Below, in pieces: positions 1 through 6,703 of a DNA stretch of 25,337 nucleotides (within the stretch, counting starts at the first letter, position 1; the number at the start of each line of letters is the position of its first letter). Below the pieces are notes generated by a model, which was given only the letters and a program-made list of their open reading frames with translations, was not told the DNA's origin and ran no database searches. The DNA lies in the NCBI RefSeq assembly GCF_000719555.1, contig NZ_JOGX01000082.1:1-25337 (forward strand), in the 5' to 3' direction. A program made the position numbers and the translations under genes. This DNA comes from Streptomyces sp. NRRL F-5727 (lineage in GTDB: Bacteria > Actinomycetota > Actinomycetes > Streptomycetales > Streptomycetaceae).

Positions 1-204
1 AGGCGGCGCGGGGGGCGGTTGCGGCGGGCGGGGTCGGGGGGCGCGGGGGGGGGGGGTTGGGCGGCGCGGGCGGGCGCGTGCGCCCGCGTGCGCGCCTCTC
101 CGCACCGCCCAATTCCCCGGTCACAGCTTGGATTTGGCCTCGCTGGACCCAGGCGTTGCTCCGCTAGAGTGAAGCACCGGTTTCCTGGTGAAAGGGGAAA
201 GCGA
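1..204. other. G-rich intergenic leader with nested palindromes
   Basis: I see no convincing coding sequence here. The first 60 bases are extremely G-rich on the + strand, including an uninterrupted run of 12 G at 45-56 and several further G-runs, so a G-quadruplex is possible. Bases 63-96 hold nested inverted repeats: GGCGCG (63-68) pairs with CGCGCC (91-96), and inside them GCGGGCGC (70-77) faces GCGCCCGC (80-87). This could be the terminator of a gene left of the window. Long homopolymers are also frequent assembly error sites, so the exact length of the G-run is uncertain. Confidence 0.5.
143..170 (+). promoter_or_regulatory. possible promoter of the first gene
   Basis: TAGAGT at 165-170 is a fair actinobacterial -10 box. 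CTGGAC at 143-148 is a weak -35 box with a 16-base spacer. The inferred transcript start would leave a leader of about 28 bases with a GGGG ribosome site before the ATG at 205. This rests on box matching only. Confidence 0.35.
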
Positions 205-738
205 ATGTCTCGCCACAACCCGGTAGAGGTGCAGATCCACACCGGGTCCTTATGGGTCGGCGGTGACGCGTACCCCCTGCGGAACATCTCGCACGTGGGA
301 CAGCGCCGGCTCGTTCCCGTGAAGAAGAAGATCGGCAAGGACCTCTTCGTCGGCATCGTCCGCATCTGGCTCGTCCTCGGCATCGGCGGGGCGCTCGCGC
401 AGGCGTCGAAGGAGACCGTCGCCTACGTCGTCGTGGTGGTCATCGCCGCCCTGATGGTCTGGCGTCTCGTCGCCAAGGTCCGGCAGCCCGATCTCCCCGT
501 GCTCTTCGGCCTGATCGTGAACACGGCCGGCACCCAGCGGGACACCGTCTGGAGCACCGAGAAACACGAGATCGACCACCTCGTACTGGAGATCACCAAG
601 GCCATCAGCACTCCGGGCCAGGCTCAGATGATCTTCAACGTGCAGCACGCCGTCGCCGGTGACCTCATCCAGCAGTACGGCGCCAACAGCATCGGACAGG
701 CCAGCCACTTCGGCCACGGCAACATCCAGGCAGGGTGA
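205..738 (+). CDS. DUF6232-like two-pass membrane protein with C-terminal shared motif
   Basis: The protein has 177 residues. The N-terminal part (about 8-40, with WVGGDAYPLRNI) matches my memory of the DUF6232 family, small actinobacterial membrane proteins of unknown function. Two hydrophobic helices follow at about 48-66 and 71-90. A soluble domain with a TxxHEIDHLVxEI segment (about 95-135) resembles the way PH-like membrane proteins read. The last 25 residues (153-177) are a Gly/Gln/Asn-rich segment, QYGANSIGQASHFGHGNI at its core, that recurs at the start of the next protein. The ATG at 205 was chosen because GGGG at 194-197 stands before it and the upstream frame is low-complexity GC sequence. 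The stop lies one base before the next start, so the two are surely co-transcribed. I infer a membrane-anchored sensor or effector that displays the motif in the cytoplasm. Confidence 0.85.
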   Translation: MSRHNPVEVQIHTGSLWVGGDAYPLRNISHVGQRRLVPVKKKIGKDLFVGIVRIWLVLGIGGALAQASKETVAYVVVVVIAALMVWRLVAKVRQPDLPVLFGLIVNTAGTQRDTVWSTEKHEIDHLVLEITKAISTPGQAQMIFNVQHAVAGDLIQQYGANSIGQASHFGHGNIQAG

Positions 739-823
739 CATGAGCAGCGATCAGATCCACCAGTACGGCGCGGGCAGCATCGGCAAGGCCAGCCACACCG
801 GCTCCGGCGACATCGTCGCCGGC
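661..823 (+). repeat. duplicated 25-residue motif across a gene boundary
   Basis: Two copies of a 75-base segment lie 88 bases apart, at 661-735 and 749-823. The first codes the C-terminus of the membrane protein, the second the N-terminus of the next protein. The shared pattern is QYGAxSIGxASHxGxGxI, with about 17 of 25 residues identical. The stop and start codons of the two genes lie between the copies, so the similarity is kept in two separate proteins. Confidence 0.85.
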
Positions 824-1084
824 GGCAAGACGGTCGGTGCGGCGGCCACCCCCGCGACCGCCCTCGACGACCTCCGCTCGGCCATCGAGGGACTCCGCAC
901 CCACCTGGACGACACCCGCCGCGCGGAGCTCGACGCGGCCGCGGCGGACCTCGACCCCGCCGCCCCGCGCGCCGAACTGGAGGGCCCGCTCACCCGTATC
1001 GCCGGCATCGCCGCCCTCGTGGGCGCGGTCGGCGGCCCGGTCGTGGCCGCCGTGCAGGCCGTGCTGGCGGCGCTCGGCGCCTGA
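740..1084 (+). CDS. small helical protein with N-terminal shared motif
   Basis: The protein has 114 residues and I do not recognise a named family. Residues 4-28 repeat the end of the preceding protein (DQIHQYGAGSIGKASHTGSG). A linker follows. Residues 40-85 form an acidic, Ala-rich helical region with heptad-like leucines (LDDLRSAIEGLRTHLDD), and residues 86-114 form a hydrophobic Ala/Val/Gly helix (IAGIAALVGAVGGPVVAAVQAVLAALG) able to enter a membrane. The ATG at 740 was chosen over an upstream ATG at 659 because the latter would read the preceding gene's motif in the wrong frame. A short motif ahead of a small helical domain with a membrane-seeking tail fits a cell-death or membrane-damaging effector, but that is inference from layout only. 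Confidence 0.8.
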   Translation: MSSDQIHQYGAGSIGKASHTGSGDIVAGGKTVGAAATPATALDDLRSAIEGLRTHLDDTRRAELDAAAADLDPAAPRAELEGPLTRIAGIAALVGAVGGPVVAAVQAVLAALGA

Positions 1085-1126
1085 CGCCCCCGGCTCCGCC
1101 ACTCCCGCACCTCCCGTAACTCCCTT

Positions 1127-1175
1127 GCCTGGGACCTCCGTCCGGCGACACGGTAACCGGACGGAGGCCCCAGGC
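1127..1175 (+). terminator. strong hairpin between second and third gene
   Basis: GCCTGGG (1127-1133) plus CCTCCGTCCGG (1135-1145) pair with CCGGACGGAGG (1157-1167) plus CCCAGGC (1169-1175). This gives an 18-bp stem with a single A/C mismatch and an 11-base loop. No T-run follows, as is usual in high-GC actinobacteria. It probably ends the first two-gene transcript, although some read-through is possible. Confidence 0.75.
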
Positions 1176-1184
1176 CACGCGCGG

Positions 1185-1190
1185 TAAAGT
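1185..1190 (+). promoter_or_regulatory. possible -10 box of the third gene
   Basis: TAAAGT at 1185-1190 lies 45 bases before the GTG start at 1236 and directly after the hairpin. I see no good -35 box at the expected spacing, so this is a weak call. Confidence 0.3.
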
Positions 1191-1235
1191 CCGTGGGCCA
1201 CGCGCGATCGCCGCCCTGAGGAGCAAGGAGCACAG

Positions 1236-2120
1236 GTGTCCACGGCACCCCCGCCACCGAACAACACGCCCCACCCGTTCATGGGTTCACCGGCCGGGCC
1301 GCCGCCGCCGCAGCCGCCGCCCCCGCCACGGCGCGGGTGGTACGGAAGCCTGAGCGAGGGCGGGAAGGTCACGGTCATCGGCGCCGTGATCGTGGGCGTG
1401 TCCACGCTGGCCGCCGCGATCCTGCCGTCCGTGCTCTCCTCCGGCGACGGGAAGGGCGGCGGTGACGCCAAGCCTCCGGCCTCGCAGATCACGACCCAGG
1501 ATCCGACCCAGGAACCGACGAAGACCCAGGAACCCACGCCCACCGCGGAGTCGGACCCGACCGGCGAGACGCCTTCCGGGACGCCGACGGCCACGGAGAC
1601 GGCGACCGGCGGGACCGACGCCTCCGCGCCGCCGGCCTCGCGGACGTACGAGGTCTTCTACCAGGACCAGGCGATGTCGCTGGGGCTGCCGCCGGGCGAG
1701 GACGTCGGCTCGATCGACTTCGACGTGCCGGCCACCCGTCGTTACTCCGAGGAGGAATGGACGACGGAGAAGGAGAAGGCCGAGCAGTCCGGGGTGCCCG
1801 TCACCGCCGATCTGACGTACGCGGACACGTCGTACGGCTATCTGGCCCTCCGCAACGGCCGCAACGCCGCCCAGCTCCAGCCCACCGACCCGTCGGAGAA
1901 GGCCGCGGACTGCGCGAGGGCGGCGCAGGTGGGCGGATTCACCGAAGCGGTGATGGACGACTGGACGCTGCCGGCGCAGACGGTGCTGTGCATCCTCACG
2001 GACCAGGGCAACGTCGCCCGGGTCACGATCACCGGCTTCATCGGGGGCAAGAAGGACGGCCTGACCGATCCGCCGACCCAGATCTCCCTGAAGGTCACCC
2101 TCTGGAAGCCGAAGGGCTGA
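1236..2120 (+). CDS. single-pass membrane protein with Thr/Pro stalk and extracytoplasmic domain
   Basis: The protein has 294 residues. The start is GTG, with AAGGAG at 1225-1230. Residues 4-32 are a proline-rich cytoplasmic tail. One transmembrane helix spans about 44-67. Residues 70-135 are a Thr/Pro/Glu stalk with imperfect TQEPT-type repeats. Residues 136-294 form a compact predicted extracytoplasmic domain with two cysteines (226 and 252) that could form a disulfide. I do not recognise the domain. There is no signal cleavage site, so the orientation is inferred from the charge and stalk. It lies between two gene pairs that carry shared motifs but has no motif itself. It could be an external sensor for the cluster, or an unrelated cell-envelope protein. 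Confidence 0.8.
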   Translation: MSTAPPPPNNTPHPFMGSPAGPPPPQPPPPPRRGWYGSLSEGGKVTVIGAVIVGVSTLAAAILPSVLSSGDGKGGGDAKPPASQITTQDPTQEPTKTQEPTPTAESDPTGETPSGTPTATETATGGTDASAPPASRTYEVFYQDQAMSLGLPPGEDVGSIDFDVPATRRYSEEEWTTEKEKAEQSGVPVTADLTYADTSYGYLALRNGRNAAQLQPTDPSEKAADCARAAQVGGFTEAVMDDWTLPAQTVLCILTDQGNVARVTITGFIGGKKDGLTDPPTQISLKVTLWKPKG

Positions 2121-2144
2121 GAGCAGGAGAAGAAGGGGACGGAG

Positions 2145-2633
2145 ATGTCTCGTGCGGTGCGGTGGACGGTCGCGGGGCTCGCGGCGCTGGTGACGTTCGG
2201 GCTGTCCGTGGCGGTCGTACGGGCGCTGCCGTGGGGCTGGCTCCCGCAGGAGGACGGGGCCCGGCTCGACACGGCCCTCGCCTTCGGCGCCGTCGCGGGC
2301 ACGGCGGTCCTGGCGGGCCTCGGCTGGTGGGCCGGCCGCGAACAGCCGTCGCCCACCACGCCGACTCCTCCACGAAAGGTCACGCAGACCGCCACGGCCT
2401 CCGACGACGCCCAGGTCACGCAGGCCGGCGGCGGCGCCCCGCAGGTGGAGCAGCACGCCGAGGCGAGCGGGGAGGCGAGCGTCACCCAGACCGGCGGGCA
2501 CCTGCCGTCGCAGGGGGCGGGCGGCTCCGCGCCTCCCGGGGACCTGCCCGACCAGGTGGAGCAGCGCGCGCAGGCGTCCGGGCGGGGGCGGATCGTCCAG
2601 TCCGGTGGCGACCAGCACGTCGACGGGGCCTGA
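2145..2633 (+). CDS. two-pass membrane protein with three-copy repetitive tail
   Basis: The protein has 162 residues. The ATG at 2145 follows an AAGGGGACGGAG ribosome site. Two hydrophobic helices (about 8-28 and 43-62) form a membrane hairpin. The cytoplasmic tail (about 77-159) holds three copies of a roughly 22-residue unit reading V-x-Q-x-A-x-A-S-x(6)-Q-x-G-G, beginning near residues 79, 101 and 138. The third copy ends GGDQH. The same unit lies just before the ATPase domain of the next protein. The alternating polar Gln/Ser and small hydrophobic pattern suggests stacked beta strands, as in curli-like or signalling amyloids. The next gene begins at or before this gene's stop, so translation is probably coupled. 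I know no named family. The inferred role is a membrane partner or effector of the NLR-like protein. Confidence 0.8.
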   Translation: MSRAVRWTVAGLAALVTFGLSVAVVRALPWGWLPQEDGARLDTALAFGAVAGTAVLAGLGWWAGREQPSPTTPTPPRKVTQTATASDDAQVTQAGGGAPQVEQHAEASGEASVTQTGGHLPSQGAGGSAPPGDLPDQVEQRAQASGRGRIVQSGGDQHVDGA

Positions 2634-2814
2634 GGCGGTGGAGCGGGAACCGCACGGCCCCGGCCCGGAGGGGAAGACGGAGGGGAACACGAAGGGAAAC
2701 ACGGAGGGGGACACGGAGGGGAACACGGAGGGCGACCGGCACGACCGGGTCCGGCAGTGGGCGGAGGCGTCCGACGACAGCCGGATCTACCAGGCCGCAG
2801 GCAACCAGCACTTC
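2376..2814 (+). repeat. four copies of a Q/G-rich unit spread over two genes
   Basis: Copies lie near 2376-2441, 2445-2508 and 2556-2621 in the membrane-protein gene, and at 2749-2814 in the NLR-like gene. The common protein pattern is V-x-Q-x-A-x-A-S-x(6)-Q. The third and fourth copies are the closest pair in their ends: GRIVQSGGDQHV against SRIYQAAGNQHF. Confidence 0.8.
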
Positions 2815-4767
2815 TCGCGGATCGGCACCCAGCACGTCTGGGCCCCGGGCGGCGGCCCCGCCCCGCGCGCCCTGGCCGCCCTCCCCCCGGACCCGGCGCC
2901 GGCGCTGGCCGGCCGGGAGGAACGGGTCGCCGAACTCCTGAAGCACCTGGGCCCGGAGGGGCCGCCGGCGACGCTGGTGACGGGCCTGCCCGGCGTCGGC
3001 AAGACCGCGCTGGCACTGCACACCGCGCACCGGGCCGTCGGCCTCGGGCTCTTCCCCGGCGGCACGCTCTTCGTCCGGCTGCGCGGCTACGCCCCGACGG
3101 GCGCGGTCGACGCCGCCCAGGCGCTGGAGGCGCTGCTGCGAGCGCTGGGCGTCCGGGACACCGACCTGCCGCCGACGCCGGAGGAGCAGGCGGCCCTGTA
3201 CCGGTCGGAGCTGGCCCGCCGAGCGGCGGACGGCGGGGCGGTGCTGATCGTCGCCGACGACGCCTCGTCGGCCGGGCAGCTCGTCCCCCTCGTCCCCGCC
3301 CATCCGGCGCACCGGCTCCTCGTCACCTCCCGCGACGCCCTGACCGCCCCCGACTTCCGCCCCCGTCTCCTCCCCCTCGGCGAACTCGACACCCCGTCGG
3401 CCGCCGCCCTGATCGCCACCGCCCTCGCCCAGGTCGACCCCGCCGACCCGCGCGCCACGGAGGAGCCCGAGGCGCTGGAGCGGGTGACCGCCCAGTGCGG
3501 CCGGCTGCCGCTGGCCCTGACGATCGCCGCCGCCCTCCTCACCTACGACCCCGGCCTGCGGATCGCCTCCCTCGCGCACGAACTCTCGGACACCGGCCGG
3601 AGGCTGGGAGAGCTGCGGTACGAGGACGGCGACGGGCGCGCCTTCGCGGTCCGCACCGCCTTCGACCTCTCGTACCGTCGACTGCGGGAGCCGGAGGCCC
3701 GTCTCTTCCGCCTCCTGTCCCTCAACCCGGGCCCCGACGTGTCCACCGAGGCCGCCGCCGCCCTCACCGGCCGCCCCGCCCGCGAGACCCGCGCCGGCCT
3801 CGCCGCTCTCGCCCGCGCCTGCCTCCTCGGCGAACACCCGCCCCGCTCCGGCCGCTGGCGTATGCACGACCTGTTGCGTCTGTACGCCTCGGGACTGCCC
3901 GCGCACCGGGACGAGCACGAGGCCCGGCTCCGGCTGACGAGCTACTACCTGAGCTCGTGCGAGGCCGCTGACGTGCAGCTGCGTGCCGACCCCGGCCTCC
4001 GCGCCGGCCGCTTCCCGGACCGCGCCGCCGCGCTGGAGTGGCTGGAGGCGGAACGCCCCAACCTCGTCGCCGCCGTCGCCCTCGCGACCGCGCAGGAACC
4101 CCACACCGCTCTGCGCCTCGCCGCCGCCCTCTCCTTCTACCTGCGCCAGAGCCGCCACCTGCACGACACCCACGCCGCGGACGAGTACGTCATCACCGCG
4201 GCGCTCAGGGGAGGATCCCGGGCGGTCATCGTGAAGGGCGGCGCCGCCACCCAGAGGGGTCCCCTGCACGGCGACAAGGTGATCGTGCACCGCGCCGCGT
4301 ACGGGGCGGTCCGGCACGTCGTCCCGCCCGAGGAGCTCATCCAGGCGCGGAAGATCGTGGAGCGCGGCCAGGCGGCGCGGACGAGGGGGCTCCTCGCCGA
4401 AGCCGCCGCGGCCTTCCGCGAGGCGGTCGACGTCTACCGACTGCTCGGCCACCCCCGGGGCGAGGGCAGGGCGCTCGACGCCCTCGGCCTCACCCTCCGC
4501 GAAACCGGCCGCCCCGGCGAGGCGGCCGCCGCCCACGCCCGGGCCTCCGGCGCCCACCGCGAGGCGAACGACCTCCACGCGGAGGCGACGGCCCTCGACC
4601 ATCTCGGCCTCGCCCTCCGCGAAGCCGGCCGCCGCGCCGAGGCGGCCACGGCCCACACCAAGGCCGCCGCCCTCTTCCACAGGGAAGGCAGCCCCGCCGA
4701 CGAAGCGAGGGCACGCCGGAACGCCGGACTGGCAGCGGGGCTCAGAACCCGTCCGGCAGACGGTTGA
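2638..4767 (+). CDS. NB-ARC ATPase with TPR repeats (NLR-like/STAND)
   Basis: The protein has 709 residues from GTG 2638. GTG 2605, inside the previous gene, is in frame and would add 11 residues; neither has a strong ribosome site. Order of parts: a charged EGNT tandem repeat (11-33), one copy of the Q/G-rich unit (38-59), then the NB-ARC domain. The domain shows Walker A GLPGVGKTAL (116-125), Walker B VLIVADDA (202-209), sensor LLVTSRD (227-233), a GLPL-like GRLPLAL, winged helix and an MHD-type RMHDLL motif. C-terminal helical repeats end in three TPR units of about 40 residues. Between the first helical part and the clear TPRs lies an odd beta-rich stretch (about 515-570). Such STAND proteins oligomerise on ligand binding and relay through an N-terminal adaptor. 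No enzymatic effector is fused, so the effector is probably encoded nearby. SARP-type regulators share this core, but no DNA-binding domain is present. Confidence 0.85.
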   Translation: MEREPHGPGPEGKTEGNTKGNTEGDTEGNTEGDRHDRVRQWAEASDDSRIYQAAGNQHFSRIGTQHVWAPGGGPAPRALAALPPDPAPALAGREERVAELLKHLGPEGPPATLVTGLPGVGKTALALHTAHRAVGLGLFPGGTLFVRLRGYAPTGAVDAAQALEALLRALGVRDTDLPPTPEEQAALYRSELARRAADGGAVLIVADDASSAGQLVPLVPAHPAHRLLVTSRDALTAPDFRPRLLPLGELDTPSAAALIATALAQVDPADPRATEEPEALERVTAQCGRLPLALTIAAALLTYDPGLRIASLAHELSDTGRRLGELRYEDGDGRAFAVRTAFDLSYRRLREPEARLFRLLSLNPGPDVSTEAAAALTGRPARETRAGLAALARACLLGEHPPRSGRWRMHDLLRLYASGLPAHRDEHEARLRLTSYYLSSCEAADVQLRADPGLRAGRFPDRAAALEWLEAERPNLVAAVALATAQEPHTALRLAAALSFYLRQSRHLHDTHAADEYVITAALRGGSRAVIVKGGAATQRGPLHGDKVIVHRAAYGAVRHVVPPEELIQARKIVERGQAARTRGLLAEAAAAFREAVDVYRLLGHPRGEGRALDALGLTLRETGRPGEAAAAHARASGAHREANDLHAEATALDHLGLALREAGRRAEAATAHTKAAALFHREGSPADEARARRNAGLAAGLRTRPADG
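2668..2736 (+). repeat. 12-bp tandem repeat coding EGNT units
   Basis: Nearly six head-to-tail 12-bp units of the type GAGGGGAACACG lie near the 5' end of the NLR-like gene and code (E/K)G(N/D/K)T. The units differ by one to three bases. The length can vary by slippage without losing frame, and would change the spacing between the start and the Q/G-rich motif. Confidence 0.85.
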
Positions 4768-5344
4768 GGATCCGGAAGGGGAGCGAGAACCAGCGTCCGC
4801 CCTGGGAGAGGTGCCGGGTGTAGACGCCCTGGAGCACCAGGGCCAGCGCCAGGTCGACGGCGTCGGCCGGGCCCTCGGCCTGGACGTCGAGCCGCAGCGG
4901 CCGGTACCAGTCGTCCCGCGTGACCCGCACGAGGAGGCCCGCCCGCAGCAGCTCGTGGACGCACTTGTCGGGCCCCTGGCGGTAGCGGTACGCCCGCTCG
5001 CCGAGCCCGATGCGCAGGGCGCGCCCGTCGCGGGAGAGCCCGCTGCGGCGACGGCTCACGGTGCCGGTGTGCGGTCCGACCTGGAGGCGGGGGCGGGACG
5101 GCAGCGGCATCTGCGCGTAGTTGATGCCGCTGAAGACGGCGGGCGGTATCCGTTCGCCGCCGACGGAGAACTGCCGGAACGCGCTGCTCCGTCCGGCGGC
5201 GGCCCCGTACCGCAGCTCCACGTGCCCGAGACCGGGTACGACCCCGGCCCAGGAGGGCTGCCGCCCGAGCCGGCTGCGGCCGGTCTCCGGGTCGGTGTGG
5301 TGGAGGGAGAAGGAGGGGGCCGGGCCGCCGTATGAGGTGTTCAT
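4742..5344 (-). CDS. conserved-looking protein of unknown function
   Basis: The protein has 200 residues and runs against the NLR-like gene. The two 3' ends overlap by 26 bases. I do not recognise a family. It has no signal peptide or membrane helix. Its first half is Gly/Ser/Arg-rich with scattered aromatic residues (FRQFSVGGERIPPAVFSG). Its second half contains a run of basic and tyrosine residues (ERAYRYRQGPDK) and a regular hydrophobic helix (ADAVDLALALVLQGVYTRHL), so it looks folded and soluble. The codon bias is typical of the window. It could be a solitary cytoplasmic protein, or belong to the NLR set by position; the sequence does not decide. Confidence 0.7.
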   Translation of the reverse strand: MNTSYGGPAPSFSLHHTDPETGRSRLGRQPSWAGVVPGLGHVELRYGAAAGRSSAFRQFSVGGERIPPAVFSGINYAQMPLPSRPRLQVGPHTGTVSRRRSGLSRDGRALRIGLGERAYRYRQGPDKCVHELLRAGLLVRVTRDDWYRPLRLDVQAEGPADAVDLALALVLQGVYTRHLSQGGRWFSLPFRILNRLPDGF

Positions 5345-5407
5345 GGCGGCCCAGTATGCCGGTGCGGCGTGCGTCGCCTGCGTGGCCTGGGTGGGCTGTG
5401 TGGCCTG

Positions 5408-5434
5408 CGCCGCCCGGGTACGGCCCGGGCGGCG
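5408..5434 (-). terminator. hairpin after the OmpA-domain gene
   Basis: CGCCGCCCGGG (5408-5418) and CCCGGGCGGCG (5424-5434) form a perfect 11-bp stem with a 5-base loop, starting 10 bases beyond the stop of the OmpA-domain gene. It would end transcription of the leftward pilus-associated genes before the next leftward gene. Confidence 0.75.
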
Positions 5435-5444
5435 GCGGGCCGGA

Positions 5445-6095
5445 TCAGGGGGCGGCGGCGGGCGGCGAGGTCCGCGGGAAGGAGATCTCCACGCGCCGGT
5501 TCTTCTTCCGGCCCTCCTCGGTGCGGTTGTCGGCGATCGGGTAGTCCTCGCTGTACCCGCGGATGTCGTACGCGGTCCCCGGGTCCAGCTCCCGCGCGAG
5601 CACCTGCTGCACGGCGACGGCCCGCTCCTTGGAGAGCTTGAGCCCGTGCTCGTACGTCCCCAGGTTGTCCGTGAACCCGAACACCCGCACCCGTCCGGAC
5701 CCCTGCGTCCGCACCTCCGCCGCGATGGCGCGGATCCGCGCGGTGGCGGCGCGGCTGAGCTTGGCGCTGTTCTTGGCGAACAGCACCTCGGCCTGGAGCG
5801 CGAACGTCACGTCGACGTTGGTGTCCTCGCGCCGCTGCTCGCCACCTTCCTCTTCGACGATCTGCTTGATGTCCAGCACCTTGGCAGGTGCGAGCTGCGC
5901 GCCGTCCGGGAGCATCAGGTTCGGCGAGTTGGAGTCGATGGCGGGGGGCGGGGAGGACGAGGTGCTGCCGGGCGGATCGTCGGCGTACGCCGTGCCGGCG
6001 CCGCCGCCGAGGGGCCAGACCGTGATGACCGCCACGGTCGCGAGCGCGGCCAGCCTGCGTCGTCGTCCTGTAGTCGTTGTCGTCGTCGTTGTCAT
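5445..6095 (-). CDS. secreted OmpA-family (peptidoglycan-binding) protein
   Basis: The protein has 216 residues. It starts with a run of eight threonines and then RRRR. A hydrophobic segment and AYA-DD give a signal peptide with probable cleavage after residue 38. An OmpA-like domain fills about 93-210, with the family pattern GFTDNLGTYEHGLKLSKERA and the late NRTEEGRKKNRRVEI. In this fold the Asp and the Arg of the NR...R region bind diaminopimelate in peptidoglycan. Gram-positive bacteria have no outer membrane, so the likely role is anchoring to the cell wall. OmpA-domain proteins commonly sit in Tad pilus loci. It follows the lipoprotein gene after 9 bases, so both are in one operon. The threonine run comes from an unstable trinucleotide repeat. 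Confidence 0.88.
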   Translation of the reverse strand: MTTTTTTTTGRRRRLAALATVAVITVWPLGGGAGTAYADDPPGSTSSSPPPAIDSNSPNLMLPDGAQLAPAKVLDIKQIVEEEGGEQRREDTNVDVTFALQAEVLFAKNSAKLSRAATARIRAIAAEVRTQGSGRVRVFGFTDNLGTYEHGLKLSKERAVAVQQVLARELDPGTAYDIRGYSEDYPIADNRTEEGRKKNRRVEISFPRTSPPAAAP

Positions 6096-6104
6096 GACAG
6101 CGCC

Positions 6105-6689
6105 TCAGGAGAGCTTGAGGGTGGCGGGTTCGAAGGTGGGCAGCTGGAAGGAGACCTCGGTGGTGGAGGCGGGAGGTGCGGGGAATTGCATGAAGACGGC
6201 GGTGGACTTGCCGGGGCCGAGGCTGTCGAGACCGGTGGTGGTGAGCGGGCGACCGTCCGTGTCGCGGAGGACGTAGTAGCGCTTCTTGCCTACGGCGTCG
6301 ATGAGGGTGGCTCCGCCGAGGGACTTCCCGTGTTTGACCACCTCGGTCTCATCGCCCCTCATTTCCGCAGGCAGGCTGACTGCCGAGCCCGAGGAATTCG
6401 AGAGACGCCCCTTGATGGTGAGGAAGCCACCTGCGTCACGCTCTGCGGATTCGATCGCCAGCTCCACCCCCTTCCGCCCCTTGGCGACCAGCAGCGGCTC
6501 CGTCGGCTGCTCTGCCGGTTCGCCGGTGCTCGGTTCCACCTGGGTGGGTGAGGTCTCCTGAGAGGGCTGATGCGCGGTCGTCGGCTTGTGCGACGCCTTG
6601 GGCTCAGCGTCGGCGCCACAGCCTGCAACAGTCAAGGAGGCCGCTACCGCGAAGGCGACCAACCCCCCTCTCCCGTACGAGATCTTCAT
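6105..6689 (-). CDS. putative lipoprotein of the pilus accessory block
   Basis: The protein has 194 residues. An N-terminal hydrophobic segment ends in a lipobox, LTVAGC, so Cys24 is expected to carry the lipid anchor on the outer face of the membrane. A Pro/Thr/Glu-rich linker (about 26-65) leads to a domain (about 66-194) that reads like a beta-sandwich of the kind often seen in actinobacterial exported proteins (KGVELAIESAERDAGGFLTIKGRLSNSSG). Family unknown to me. It lies between the TadG-like gene (14-base gap) and the OmpA-domain gene (9-base gap), so it is probably part of the envelope-spanning support of the pilus. Base composition is somewhat lower in GC than in the flanking genes. 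Confidence 0.8.
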   Translation of the reverse strand: MKISYGRGGLVAFAVAASLTVAGCGADAEPKASHKPTTAHQPSQETSPTQVEPSTGEPAEQPTEPLLVAKGRKGVELAIESAERDAGGFLTIKGRLSNSSGSAVSLPAEMRGDETEVVKHGKSLGGATLIDAVGKKRYYVLRDTDGRPLTTTGLDSLGPGKSTAVFMQFPAPPASTTEVSFQLPTFEPATLKLS

Positions 6690-6703
6690 GAAGAGCGCTT
6701 CCT

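Noticed and set aside
4180..4345. A frameshift in the NLR-like gene as the cause of the odd stretch
   Set aside because: The frame stays open with normal codon bias on both sides and TPR units resume in the same frame, so an insertion is more likely.
2482..4680. 732-codon - strand frame opposite the NLR-like gene
   Set aside because: Low-complexity Gly/Arg/Val sequence opposite a clear NB-ARC protein.
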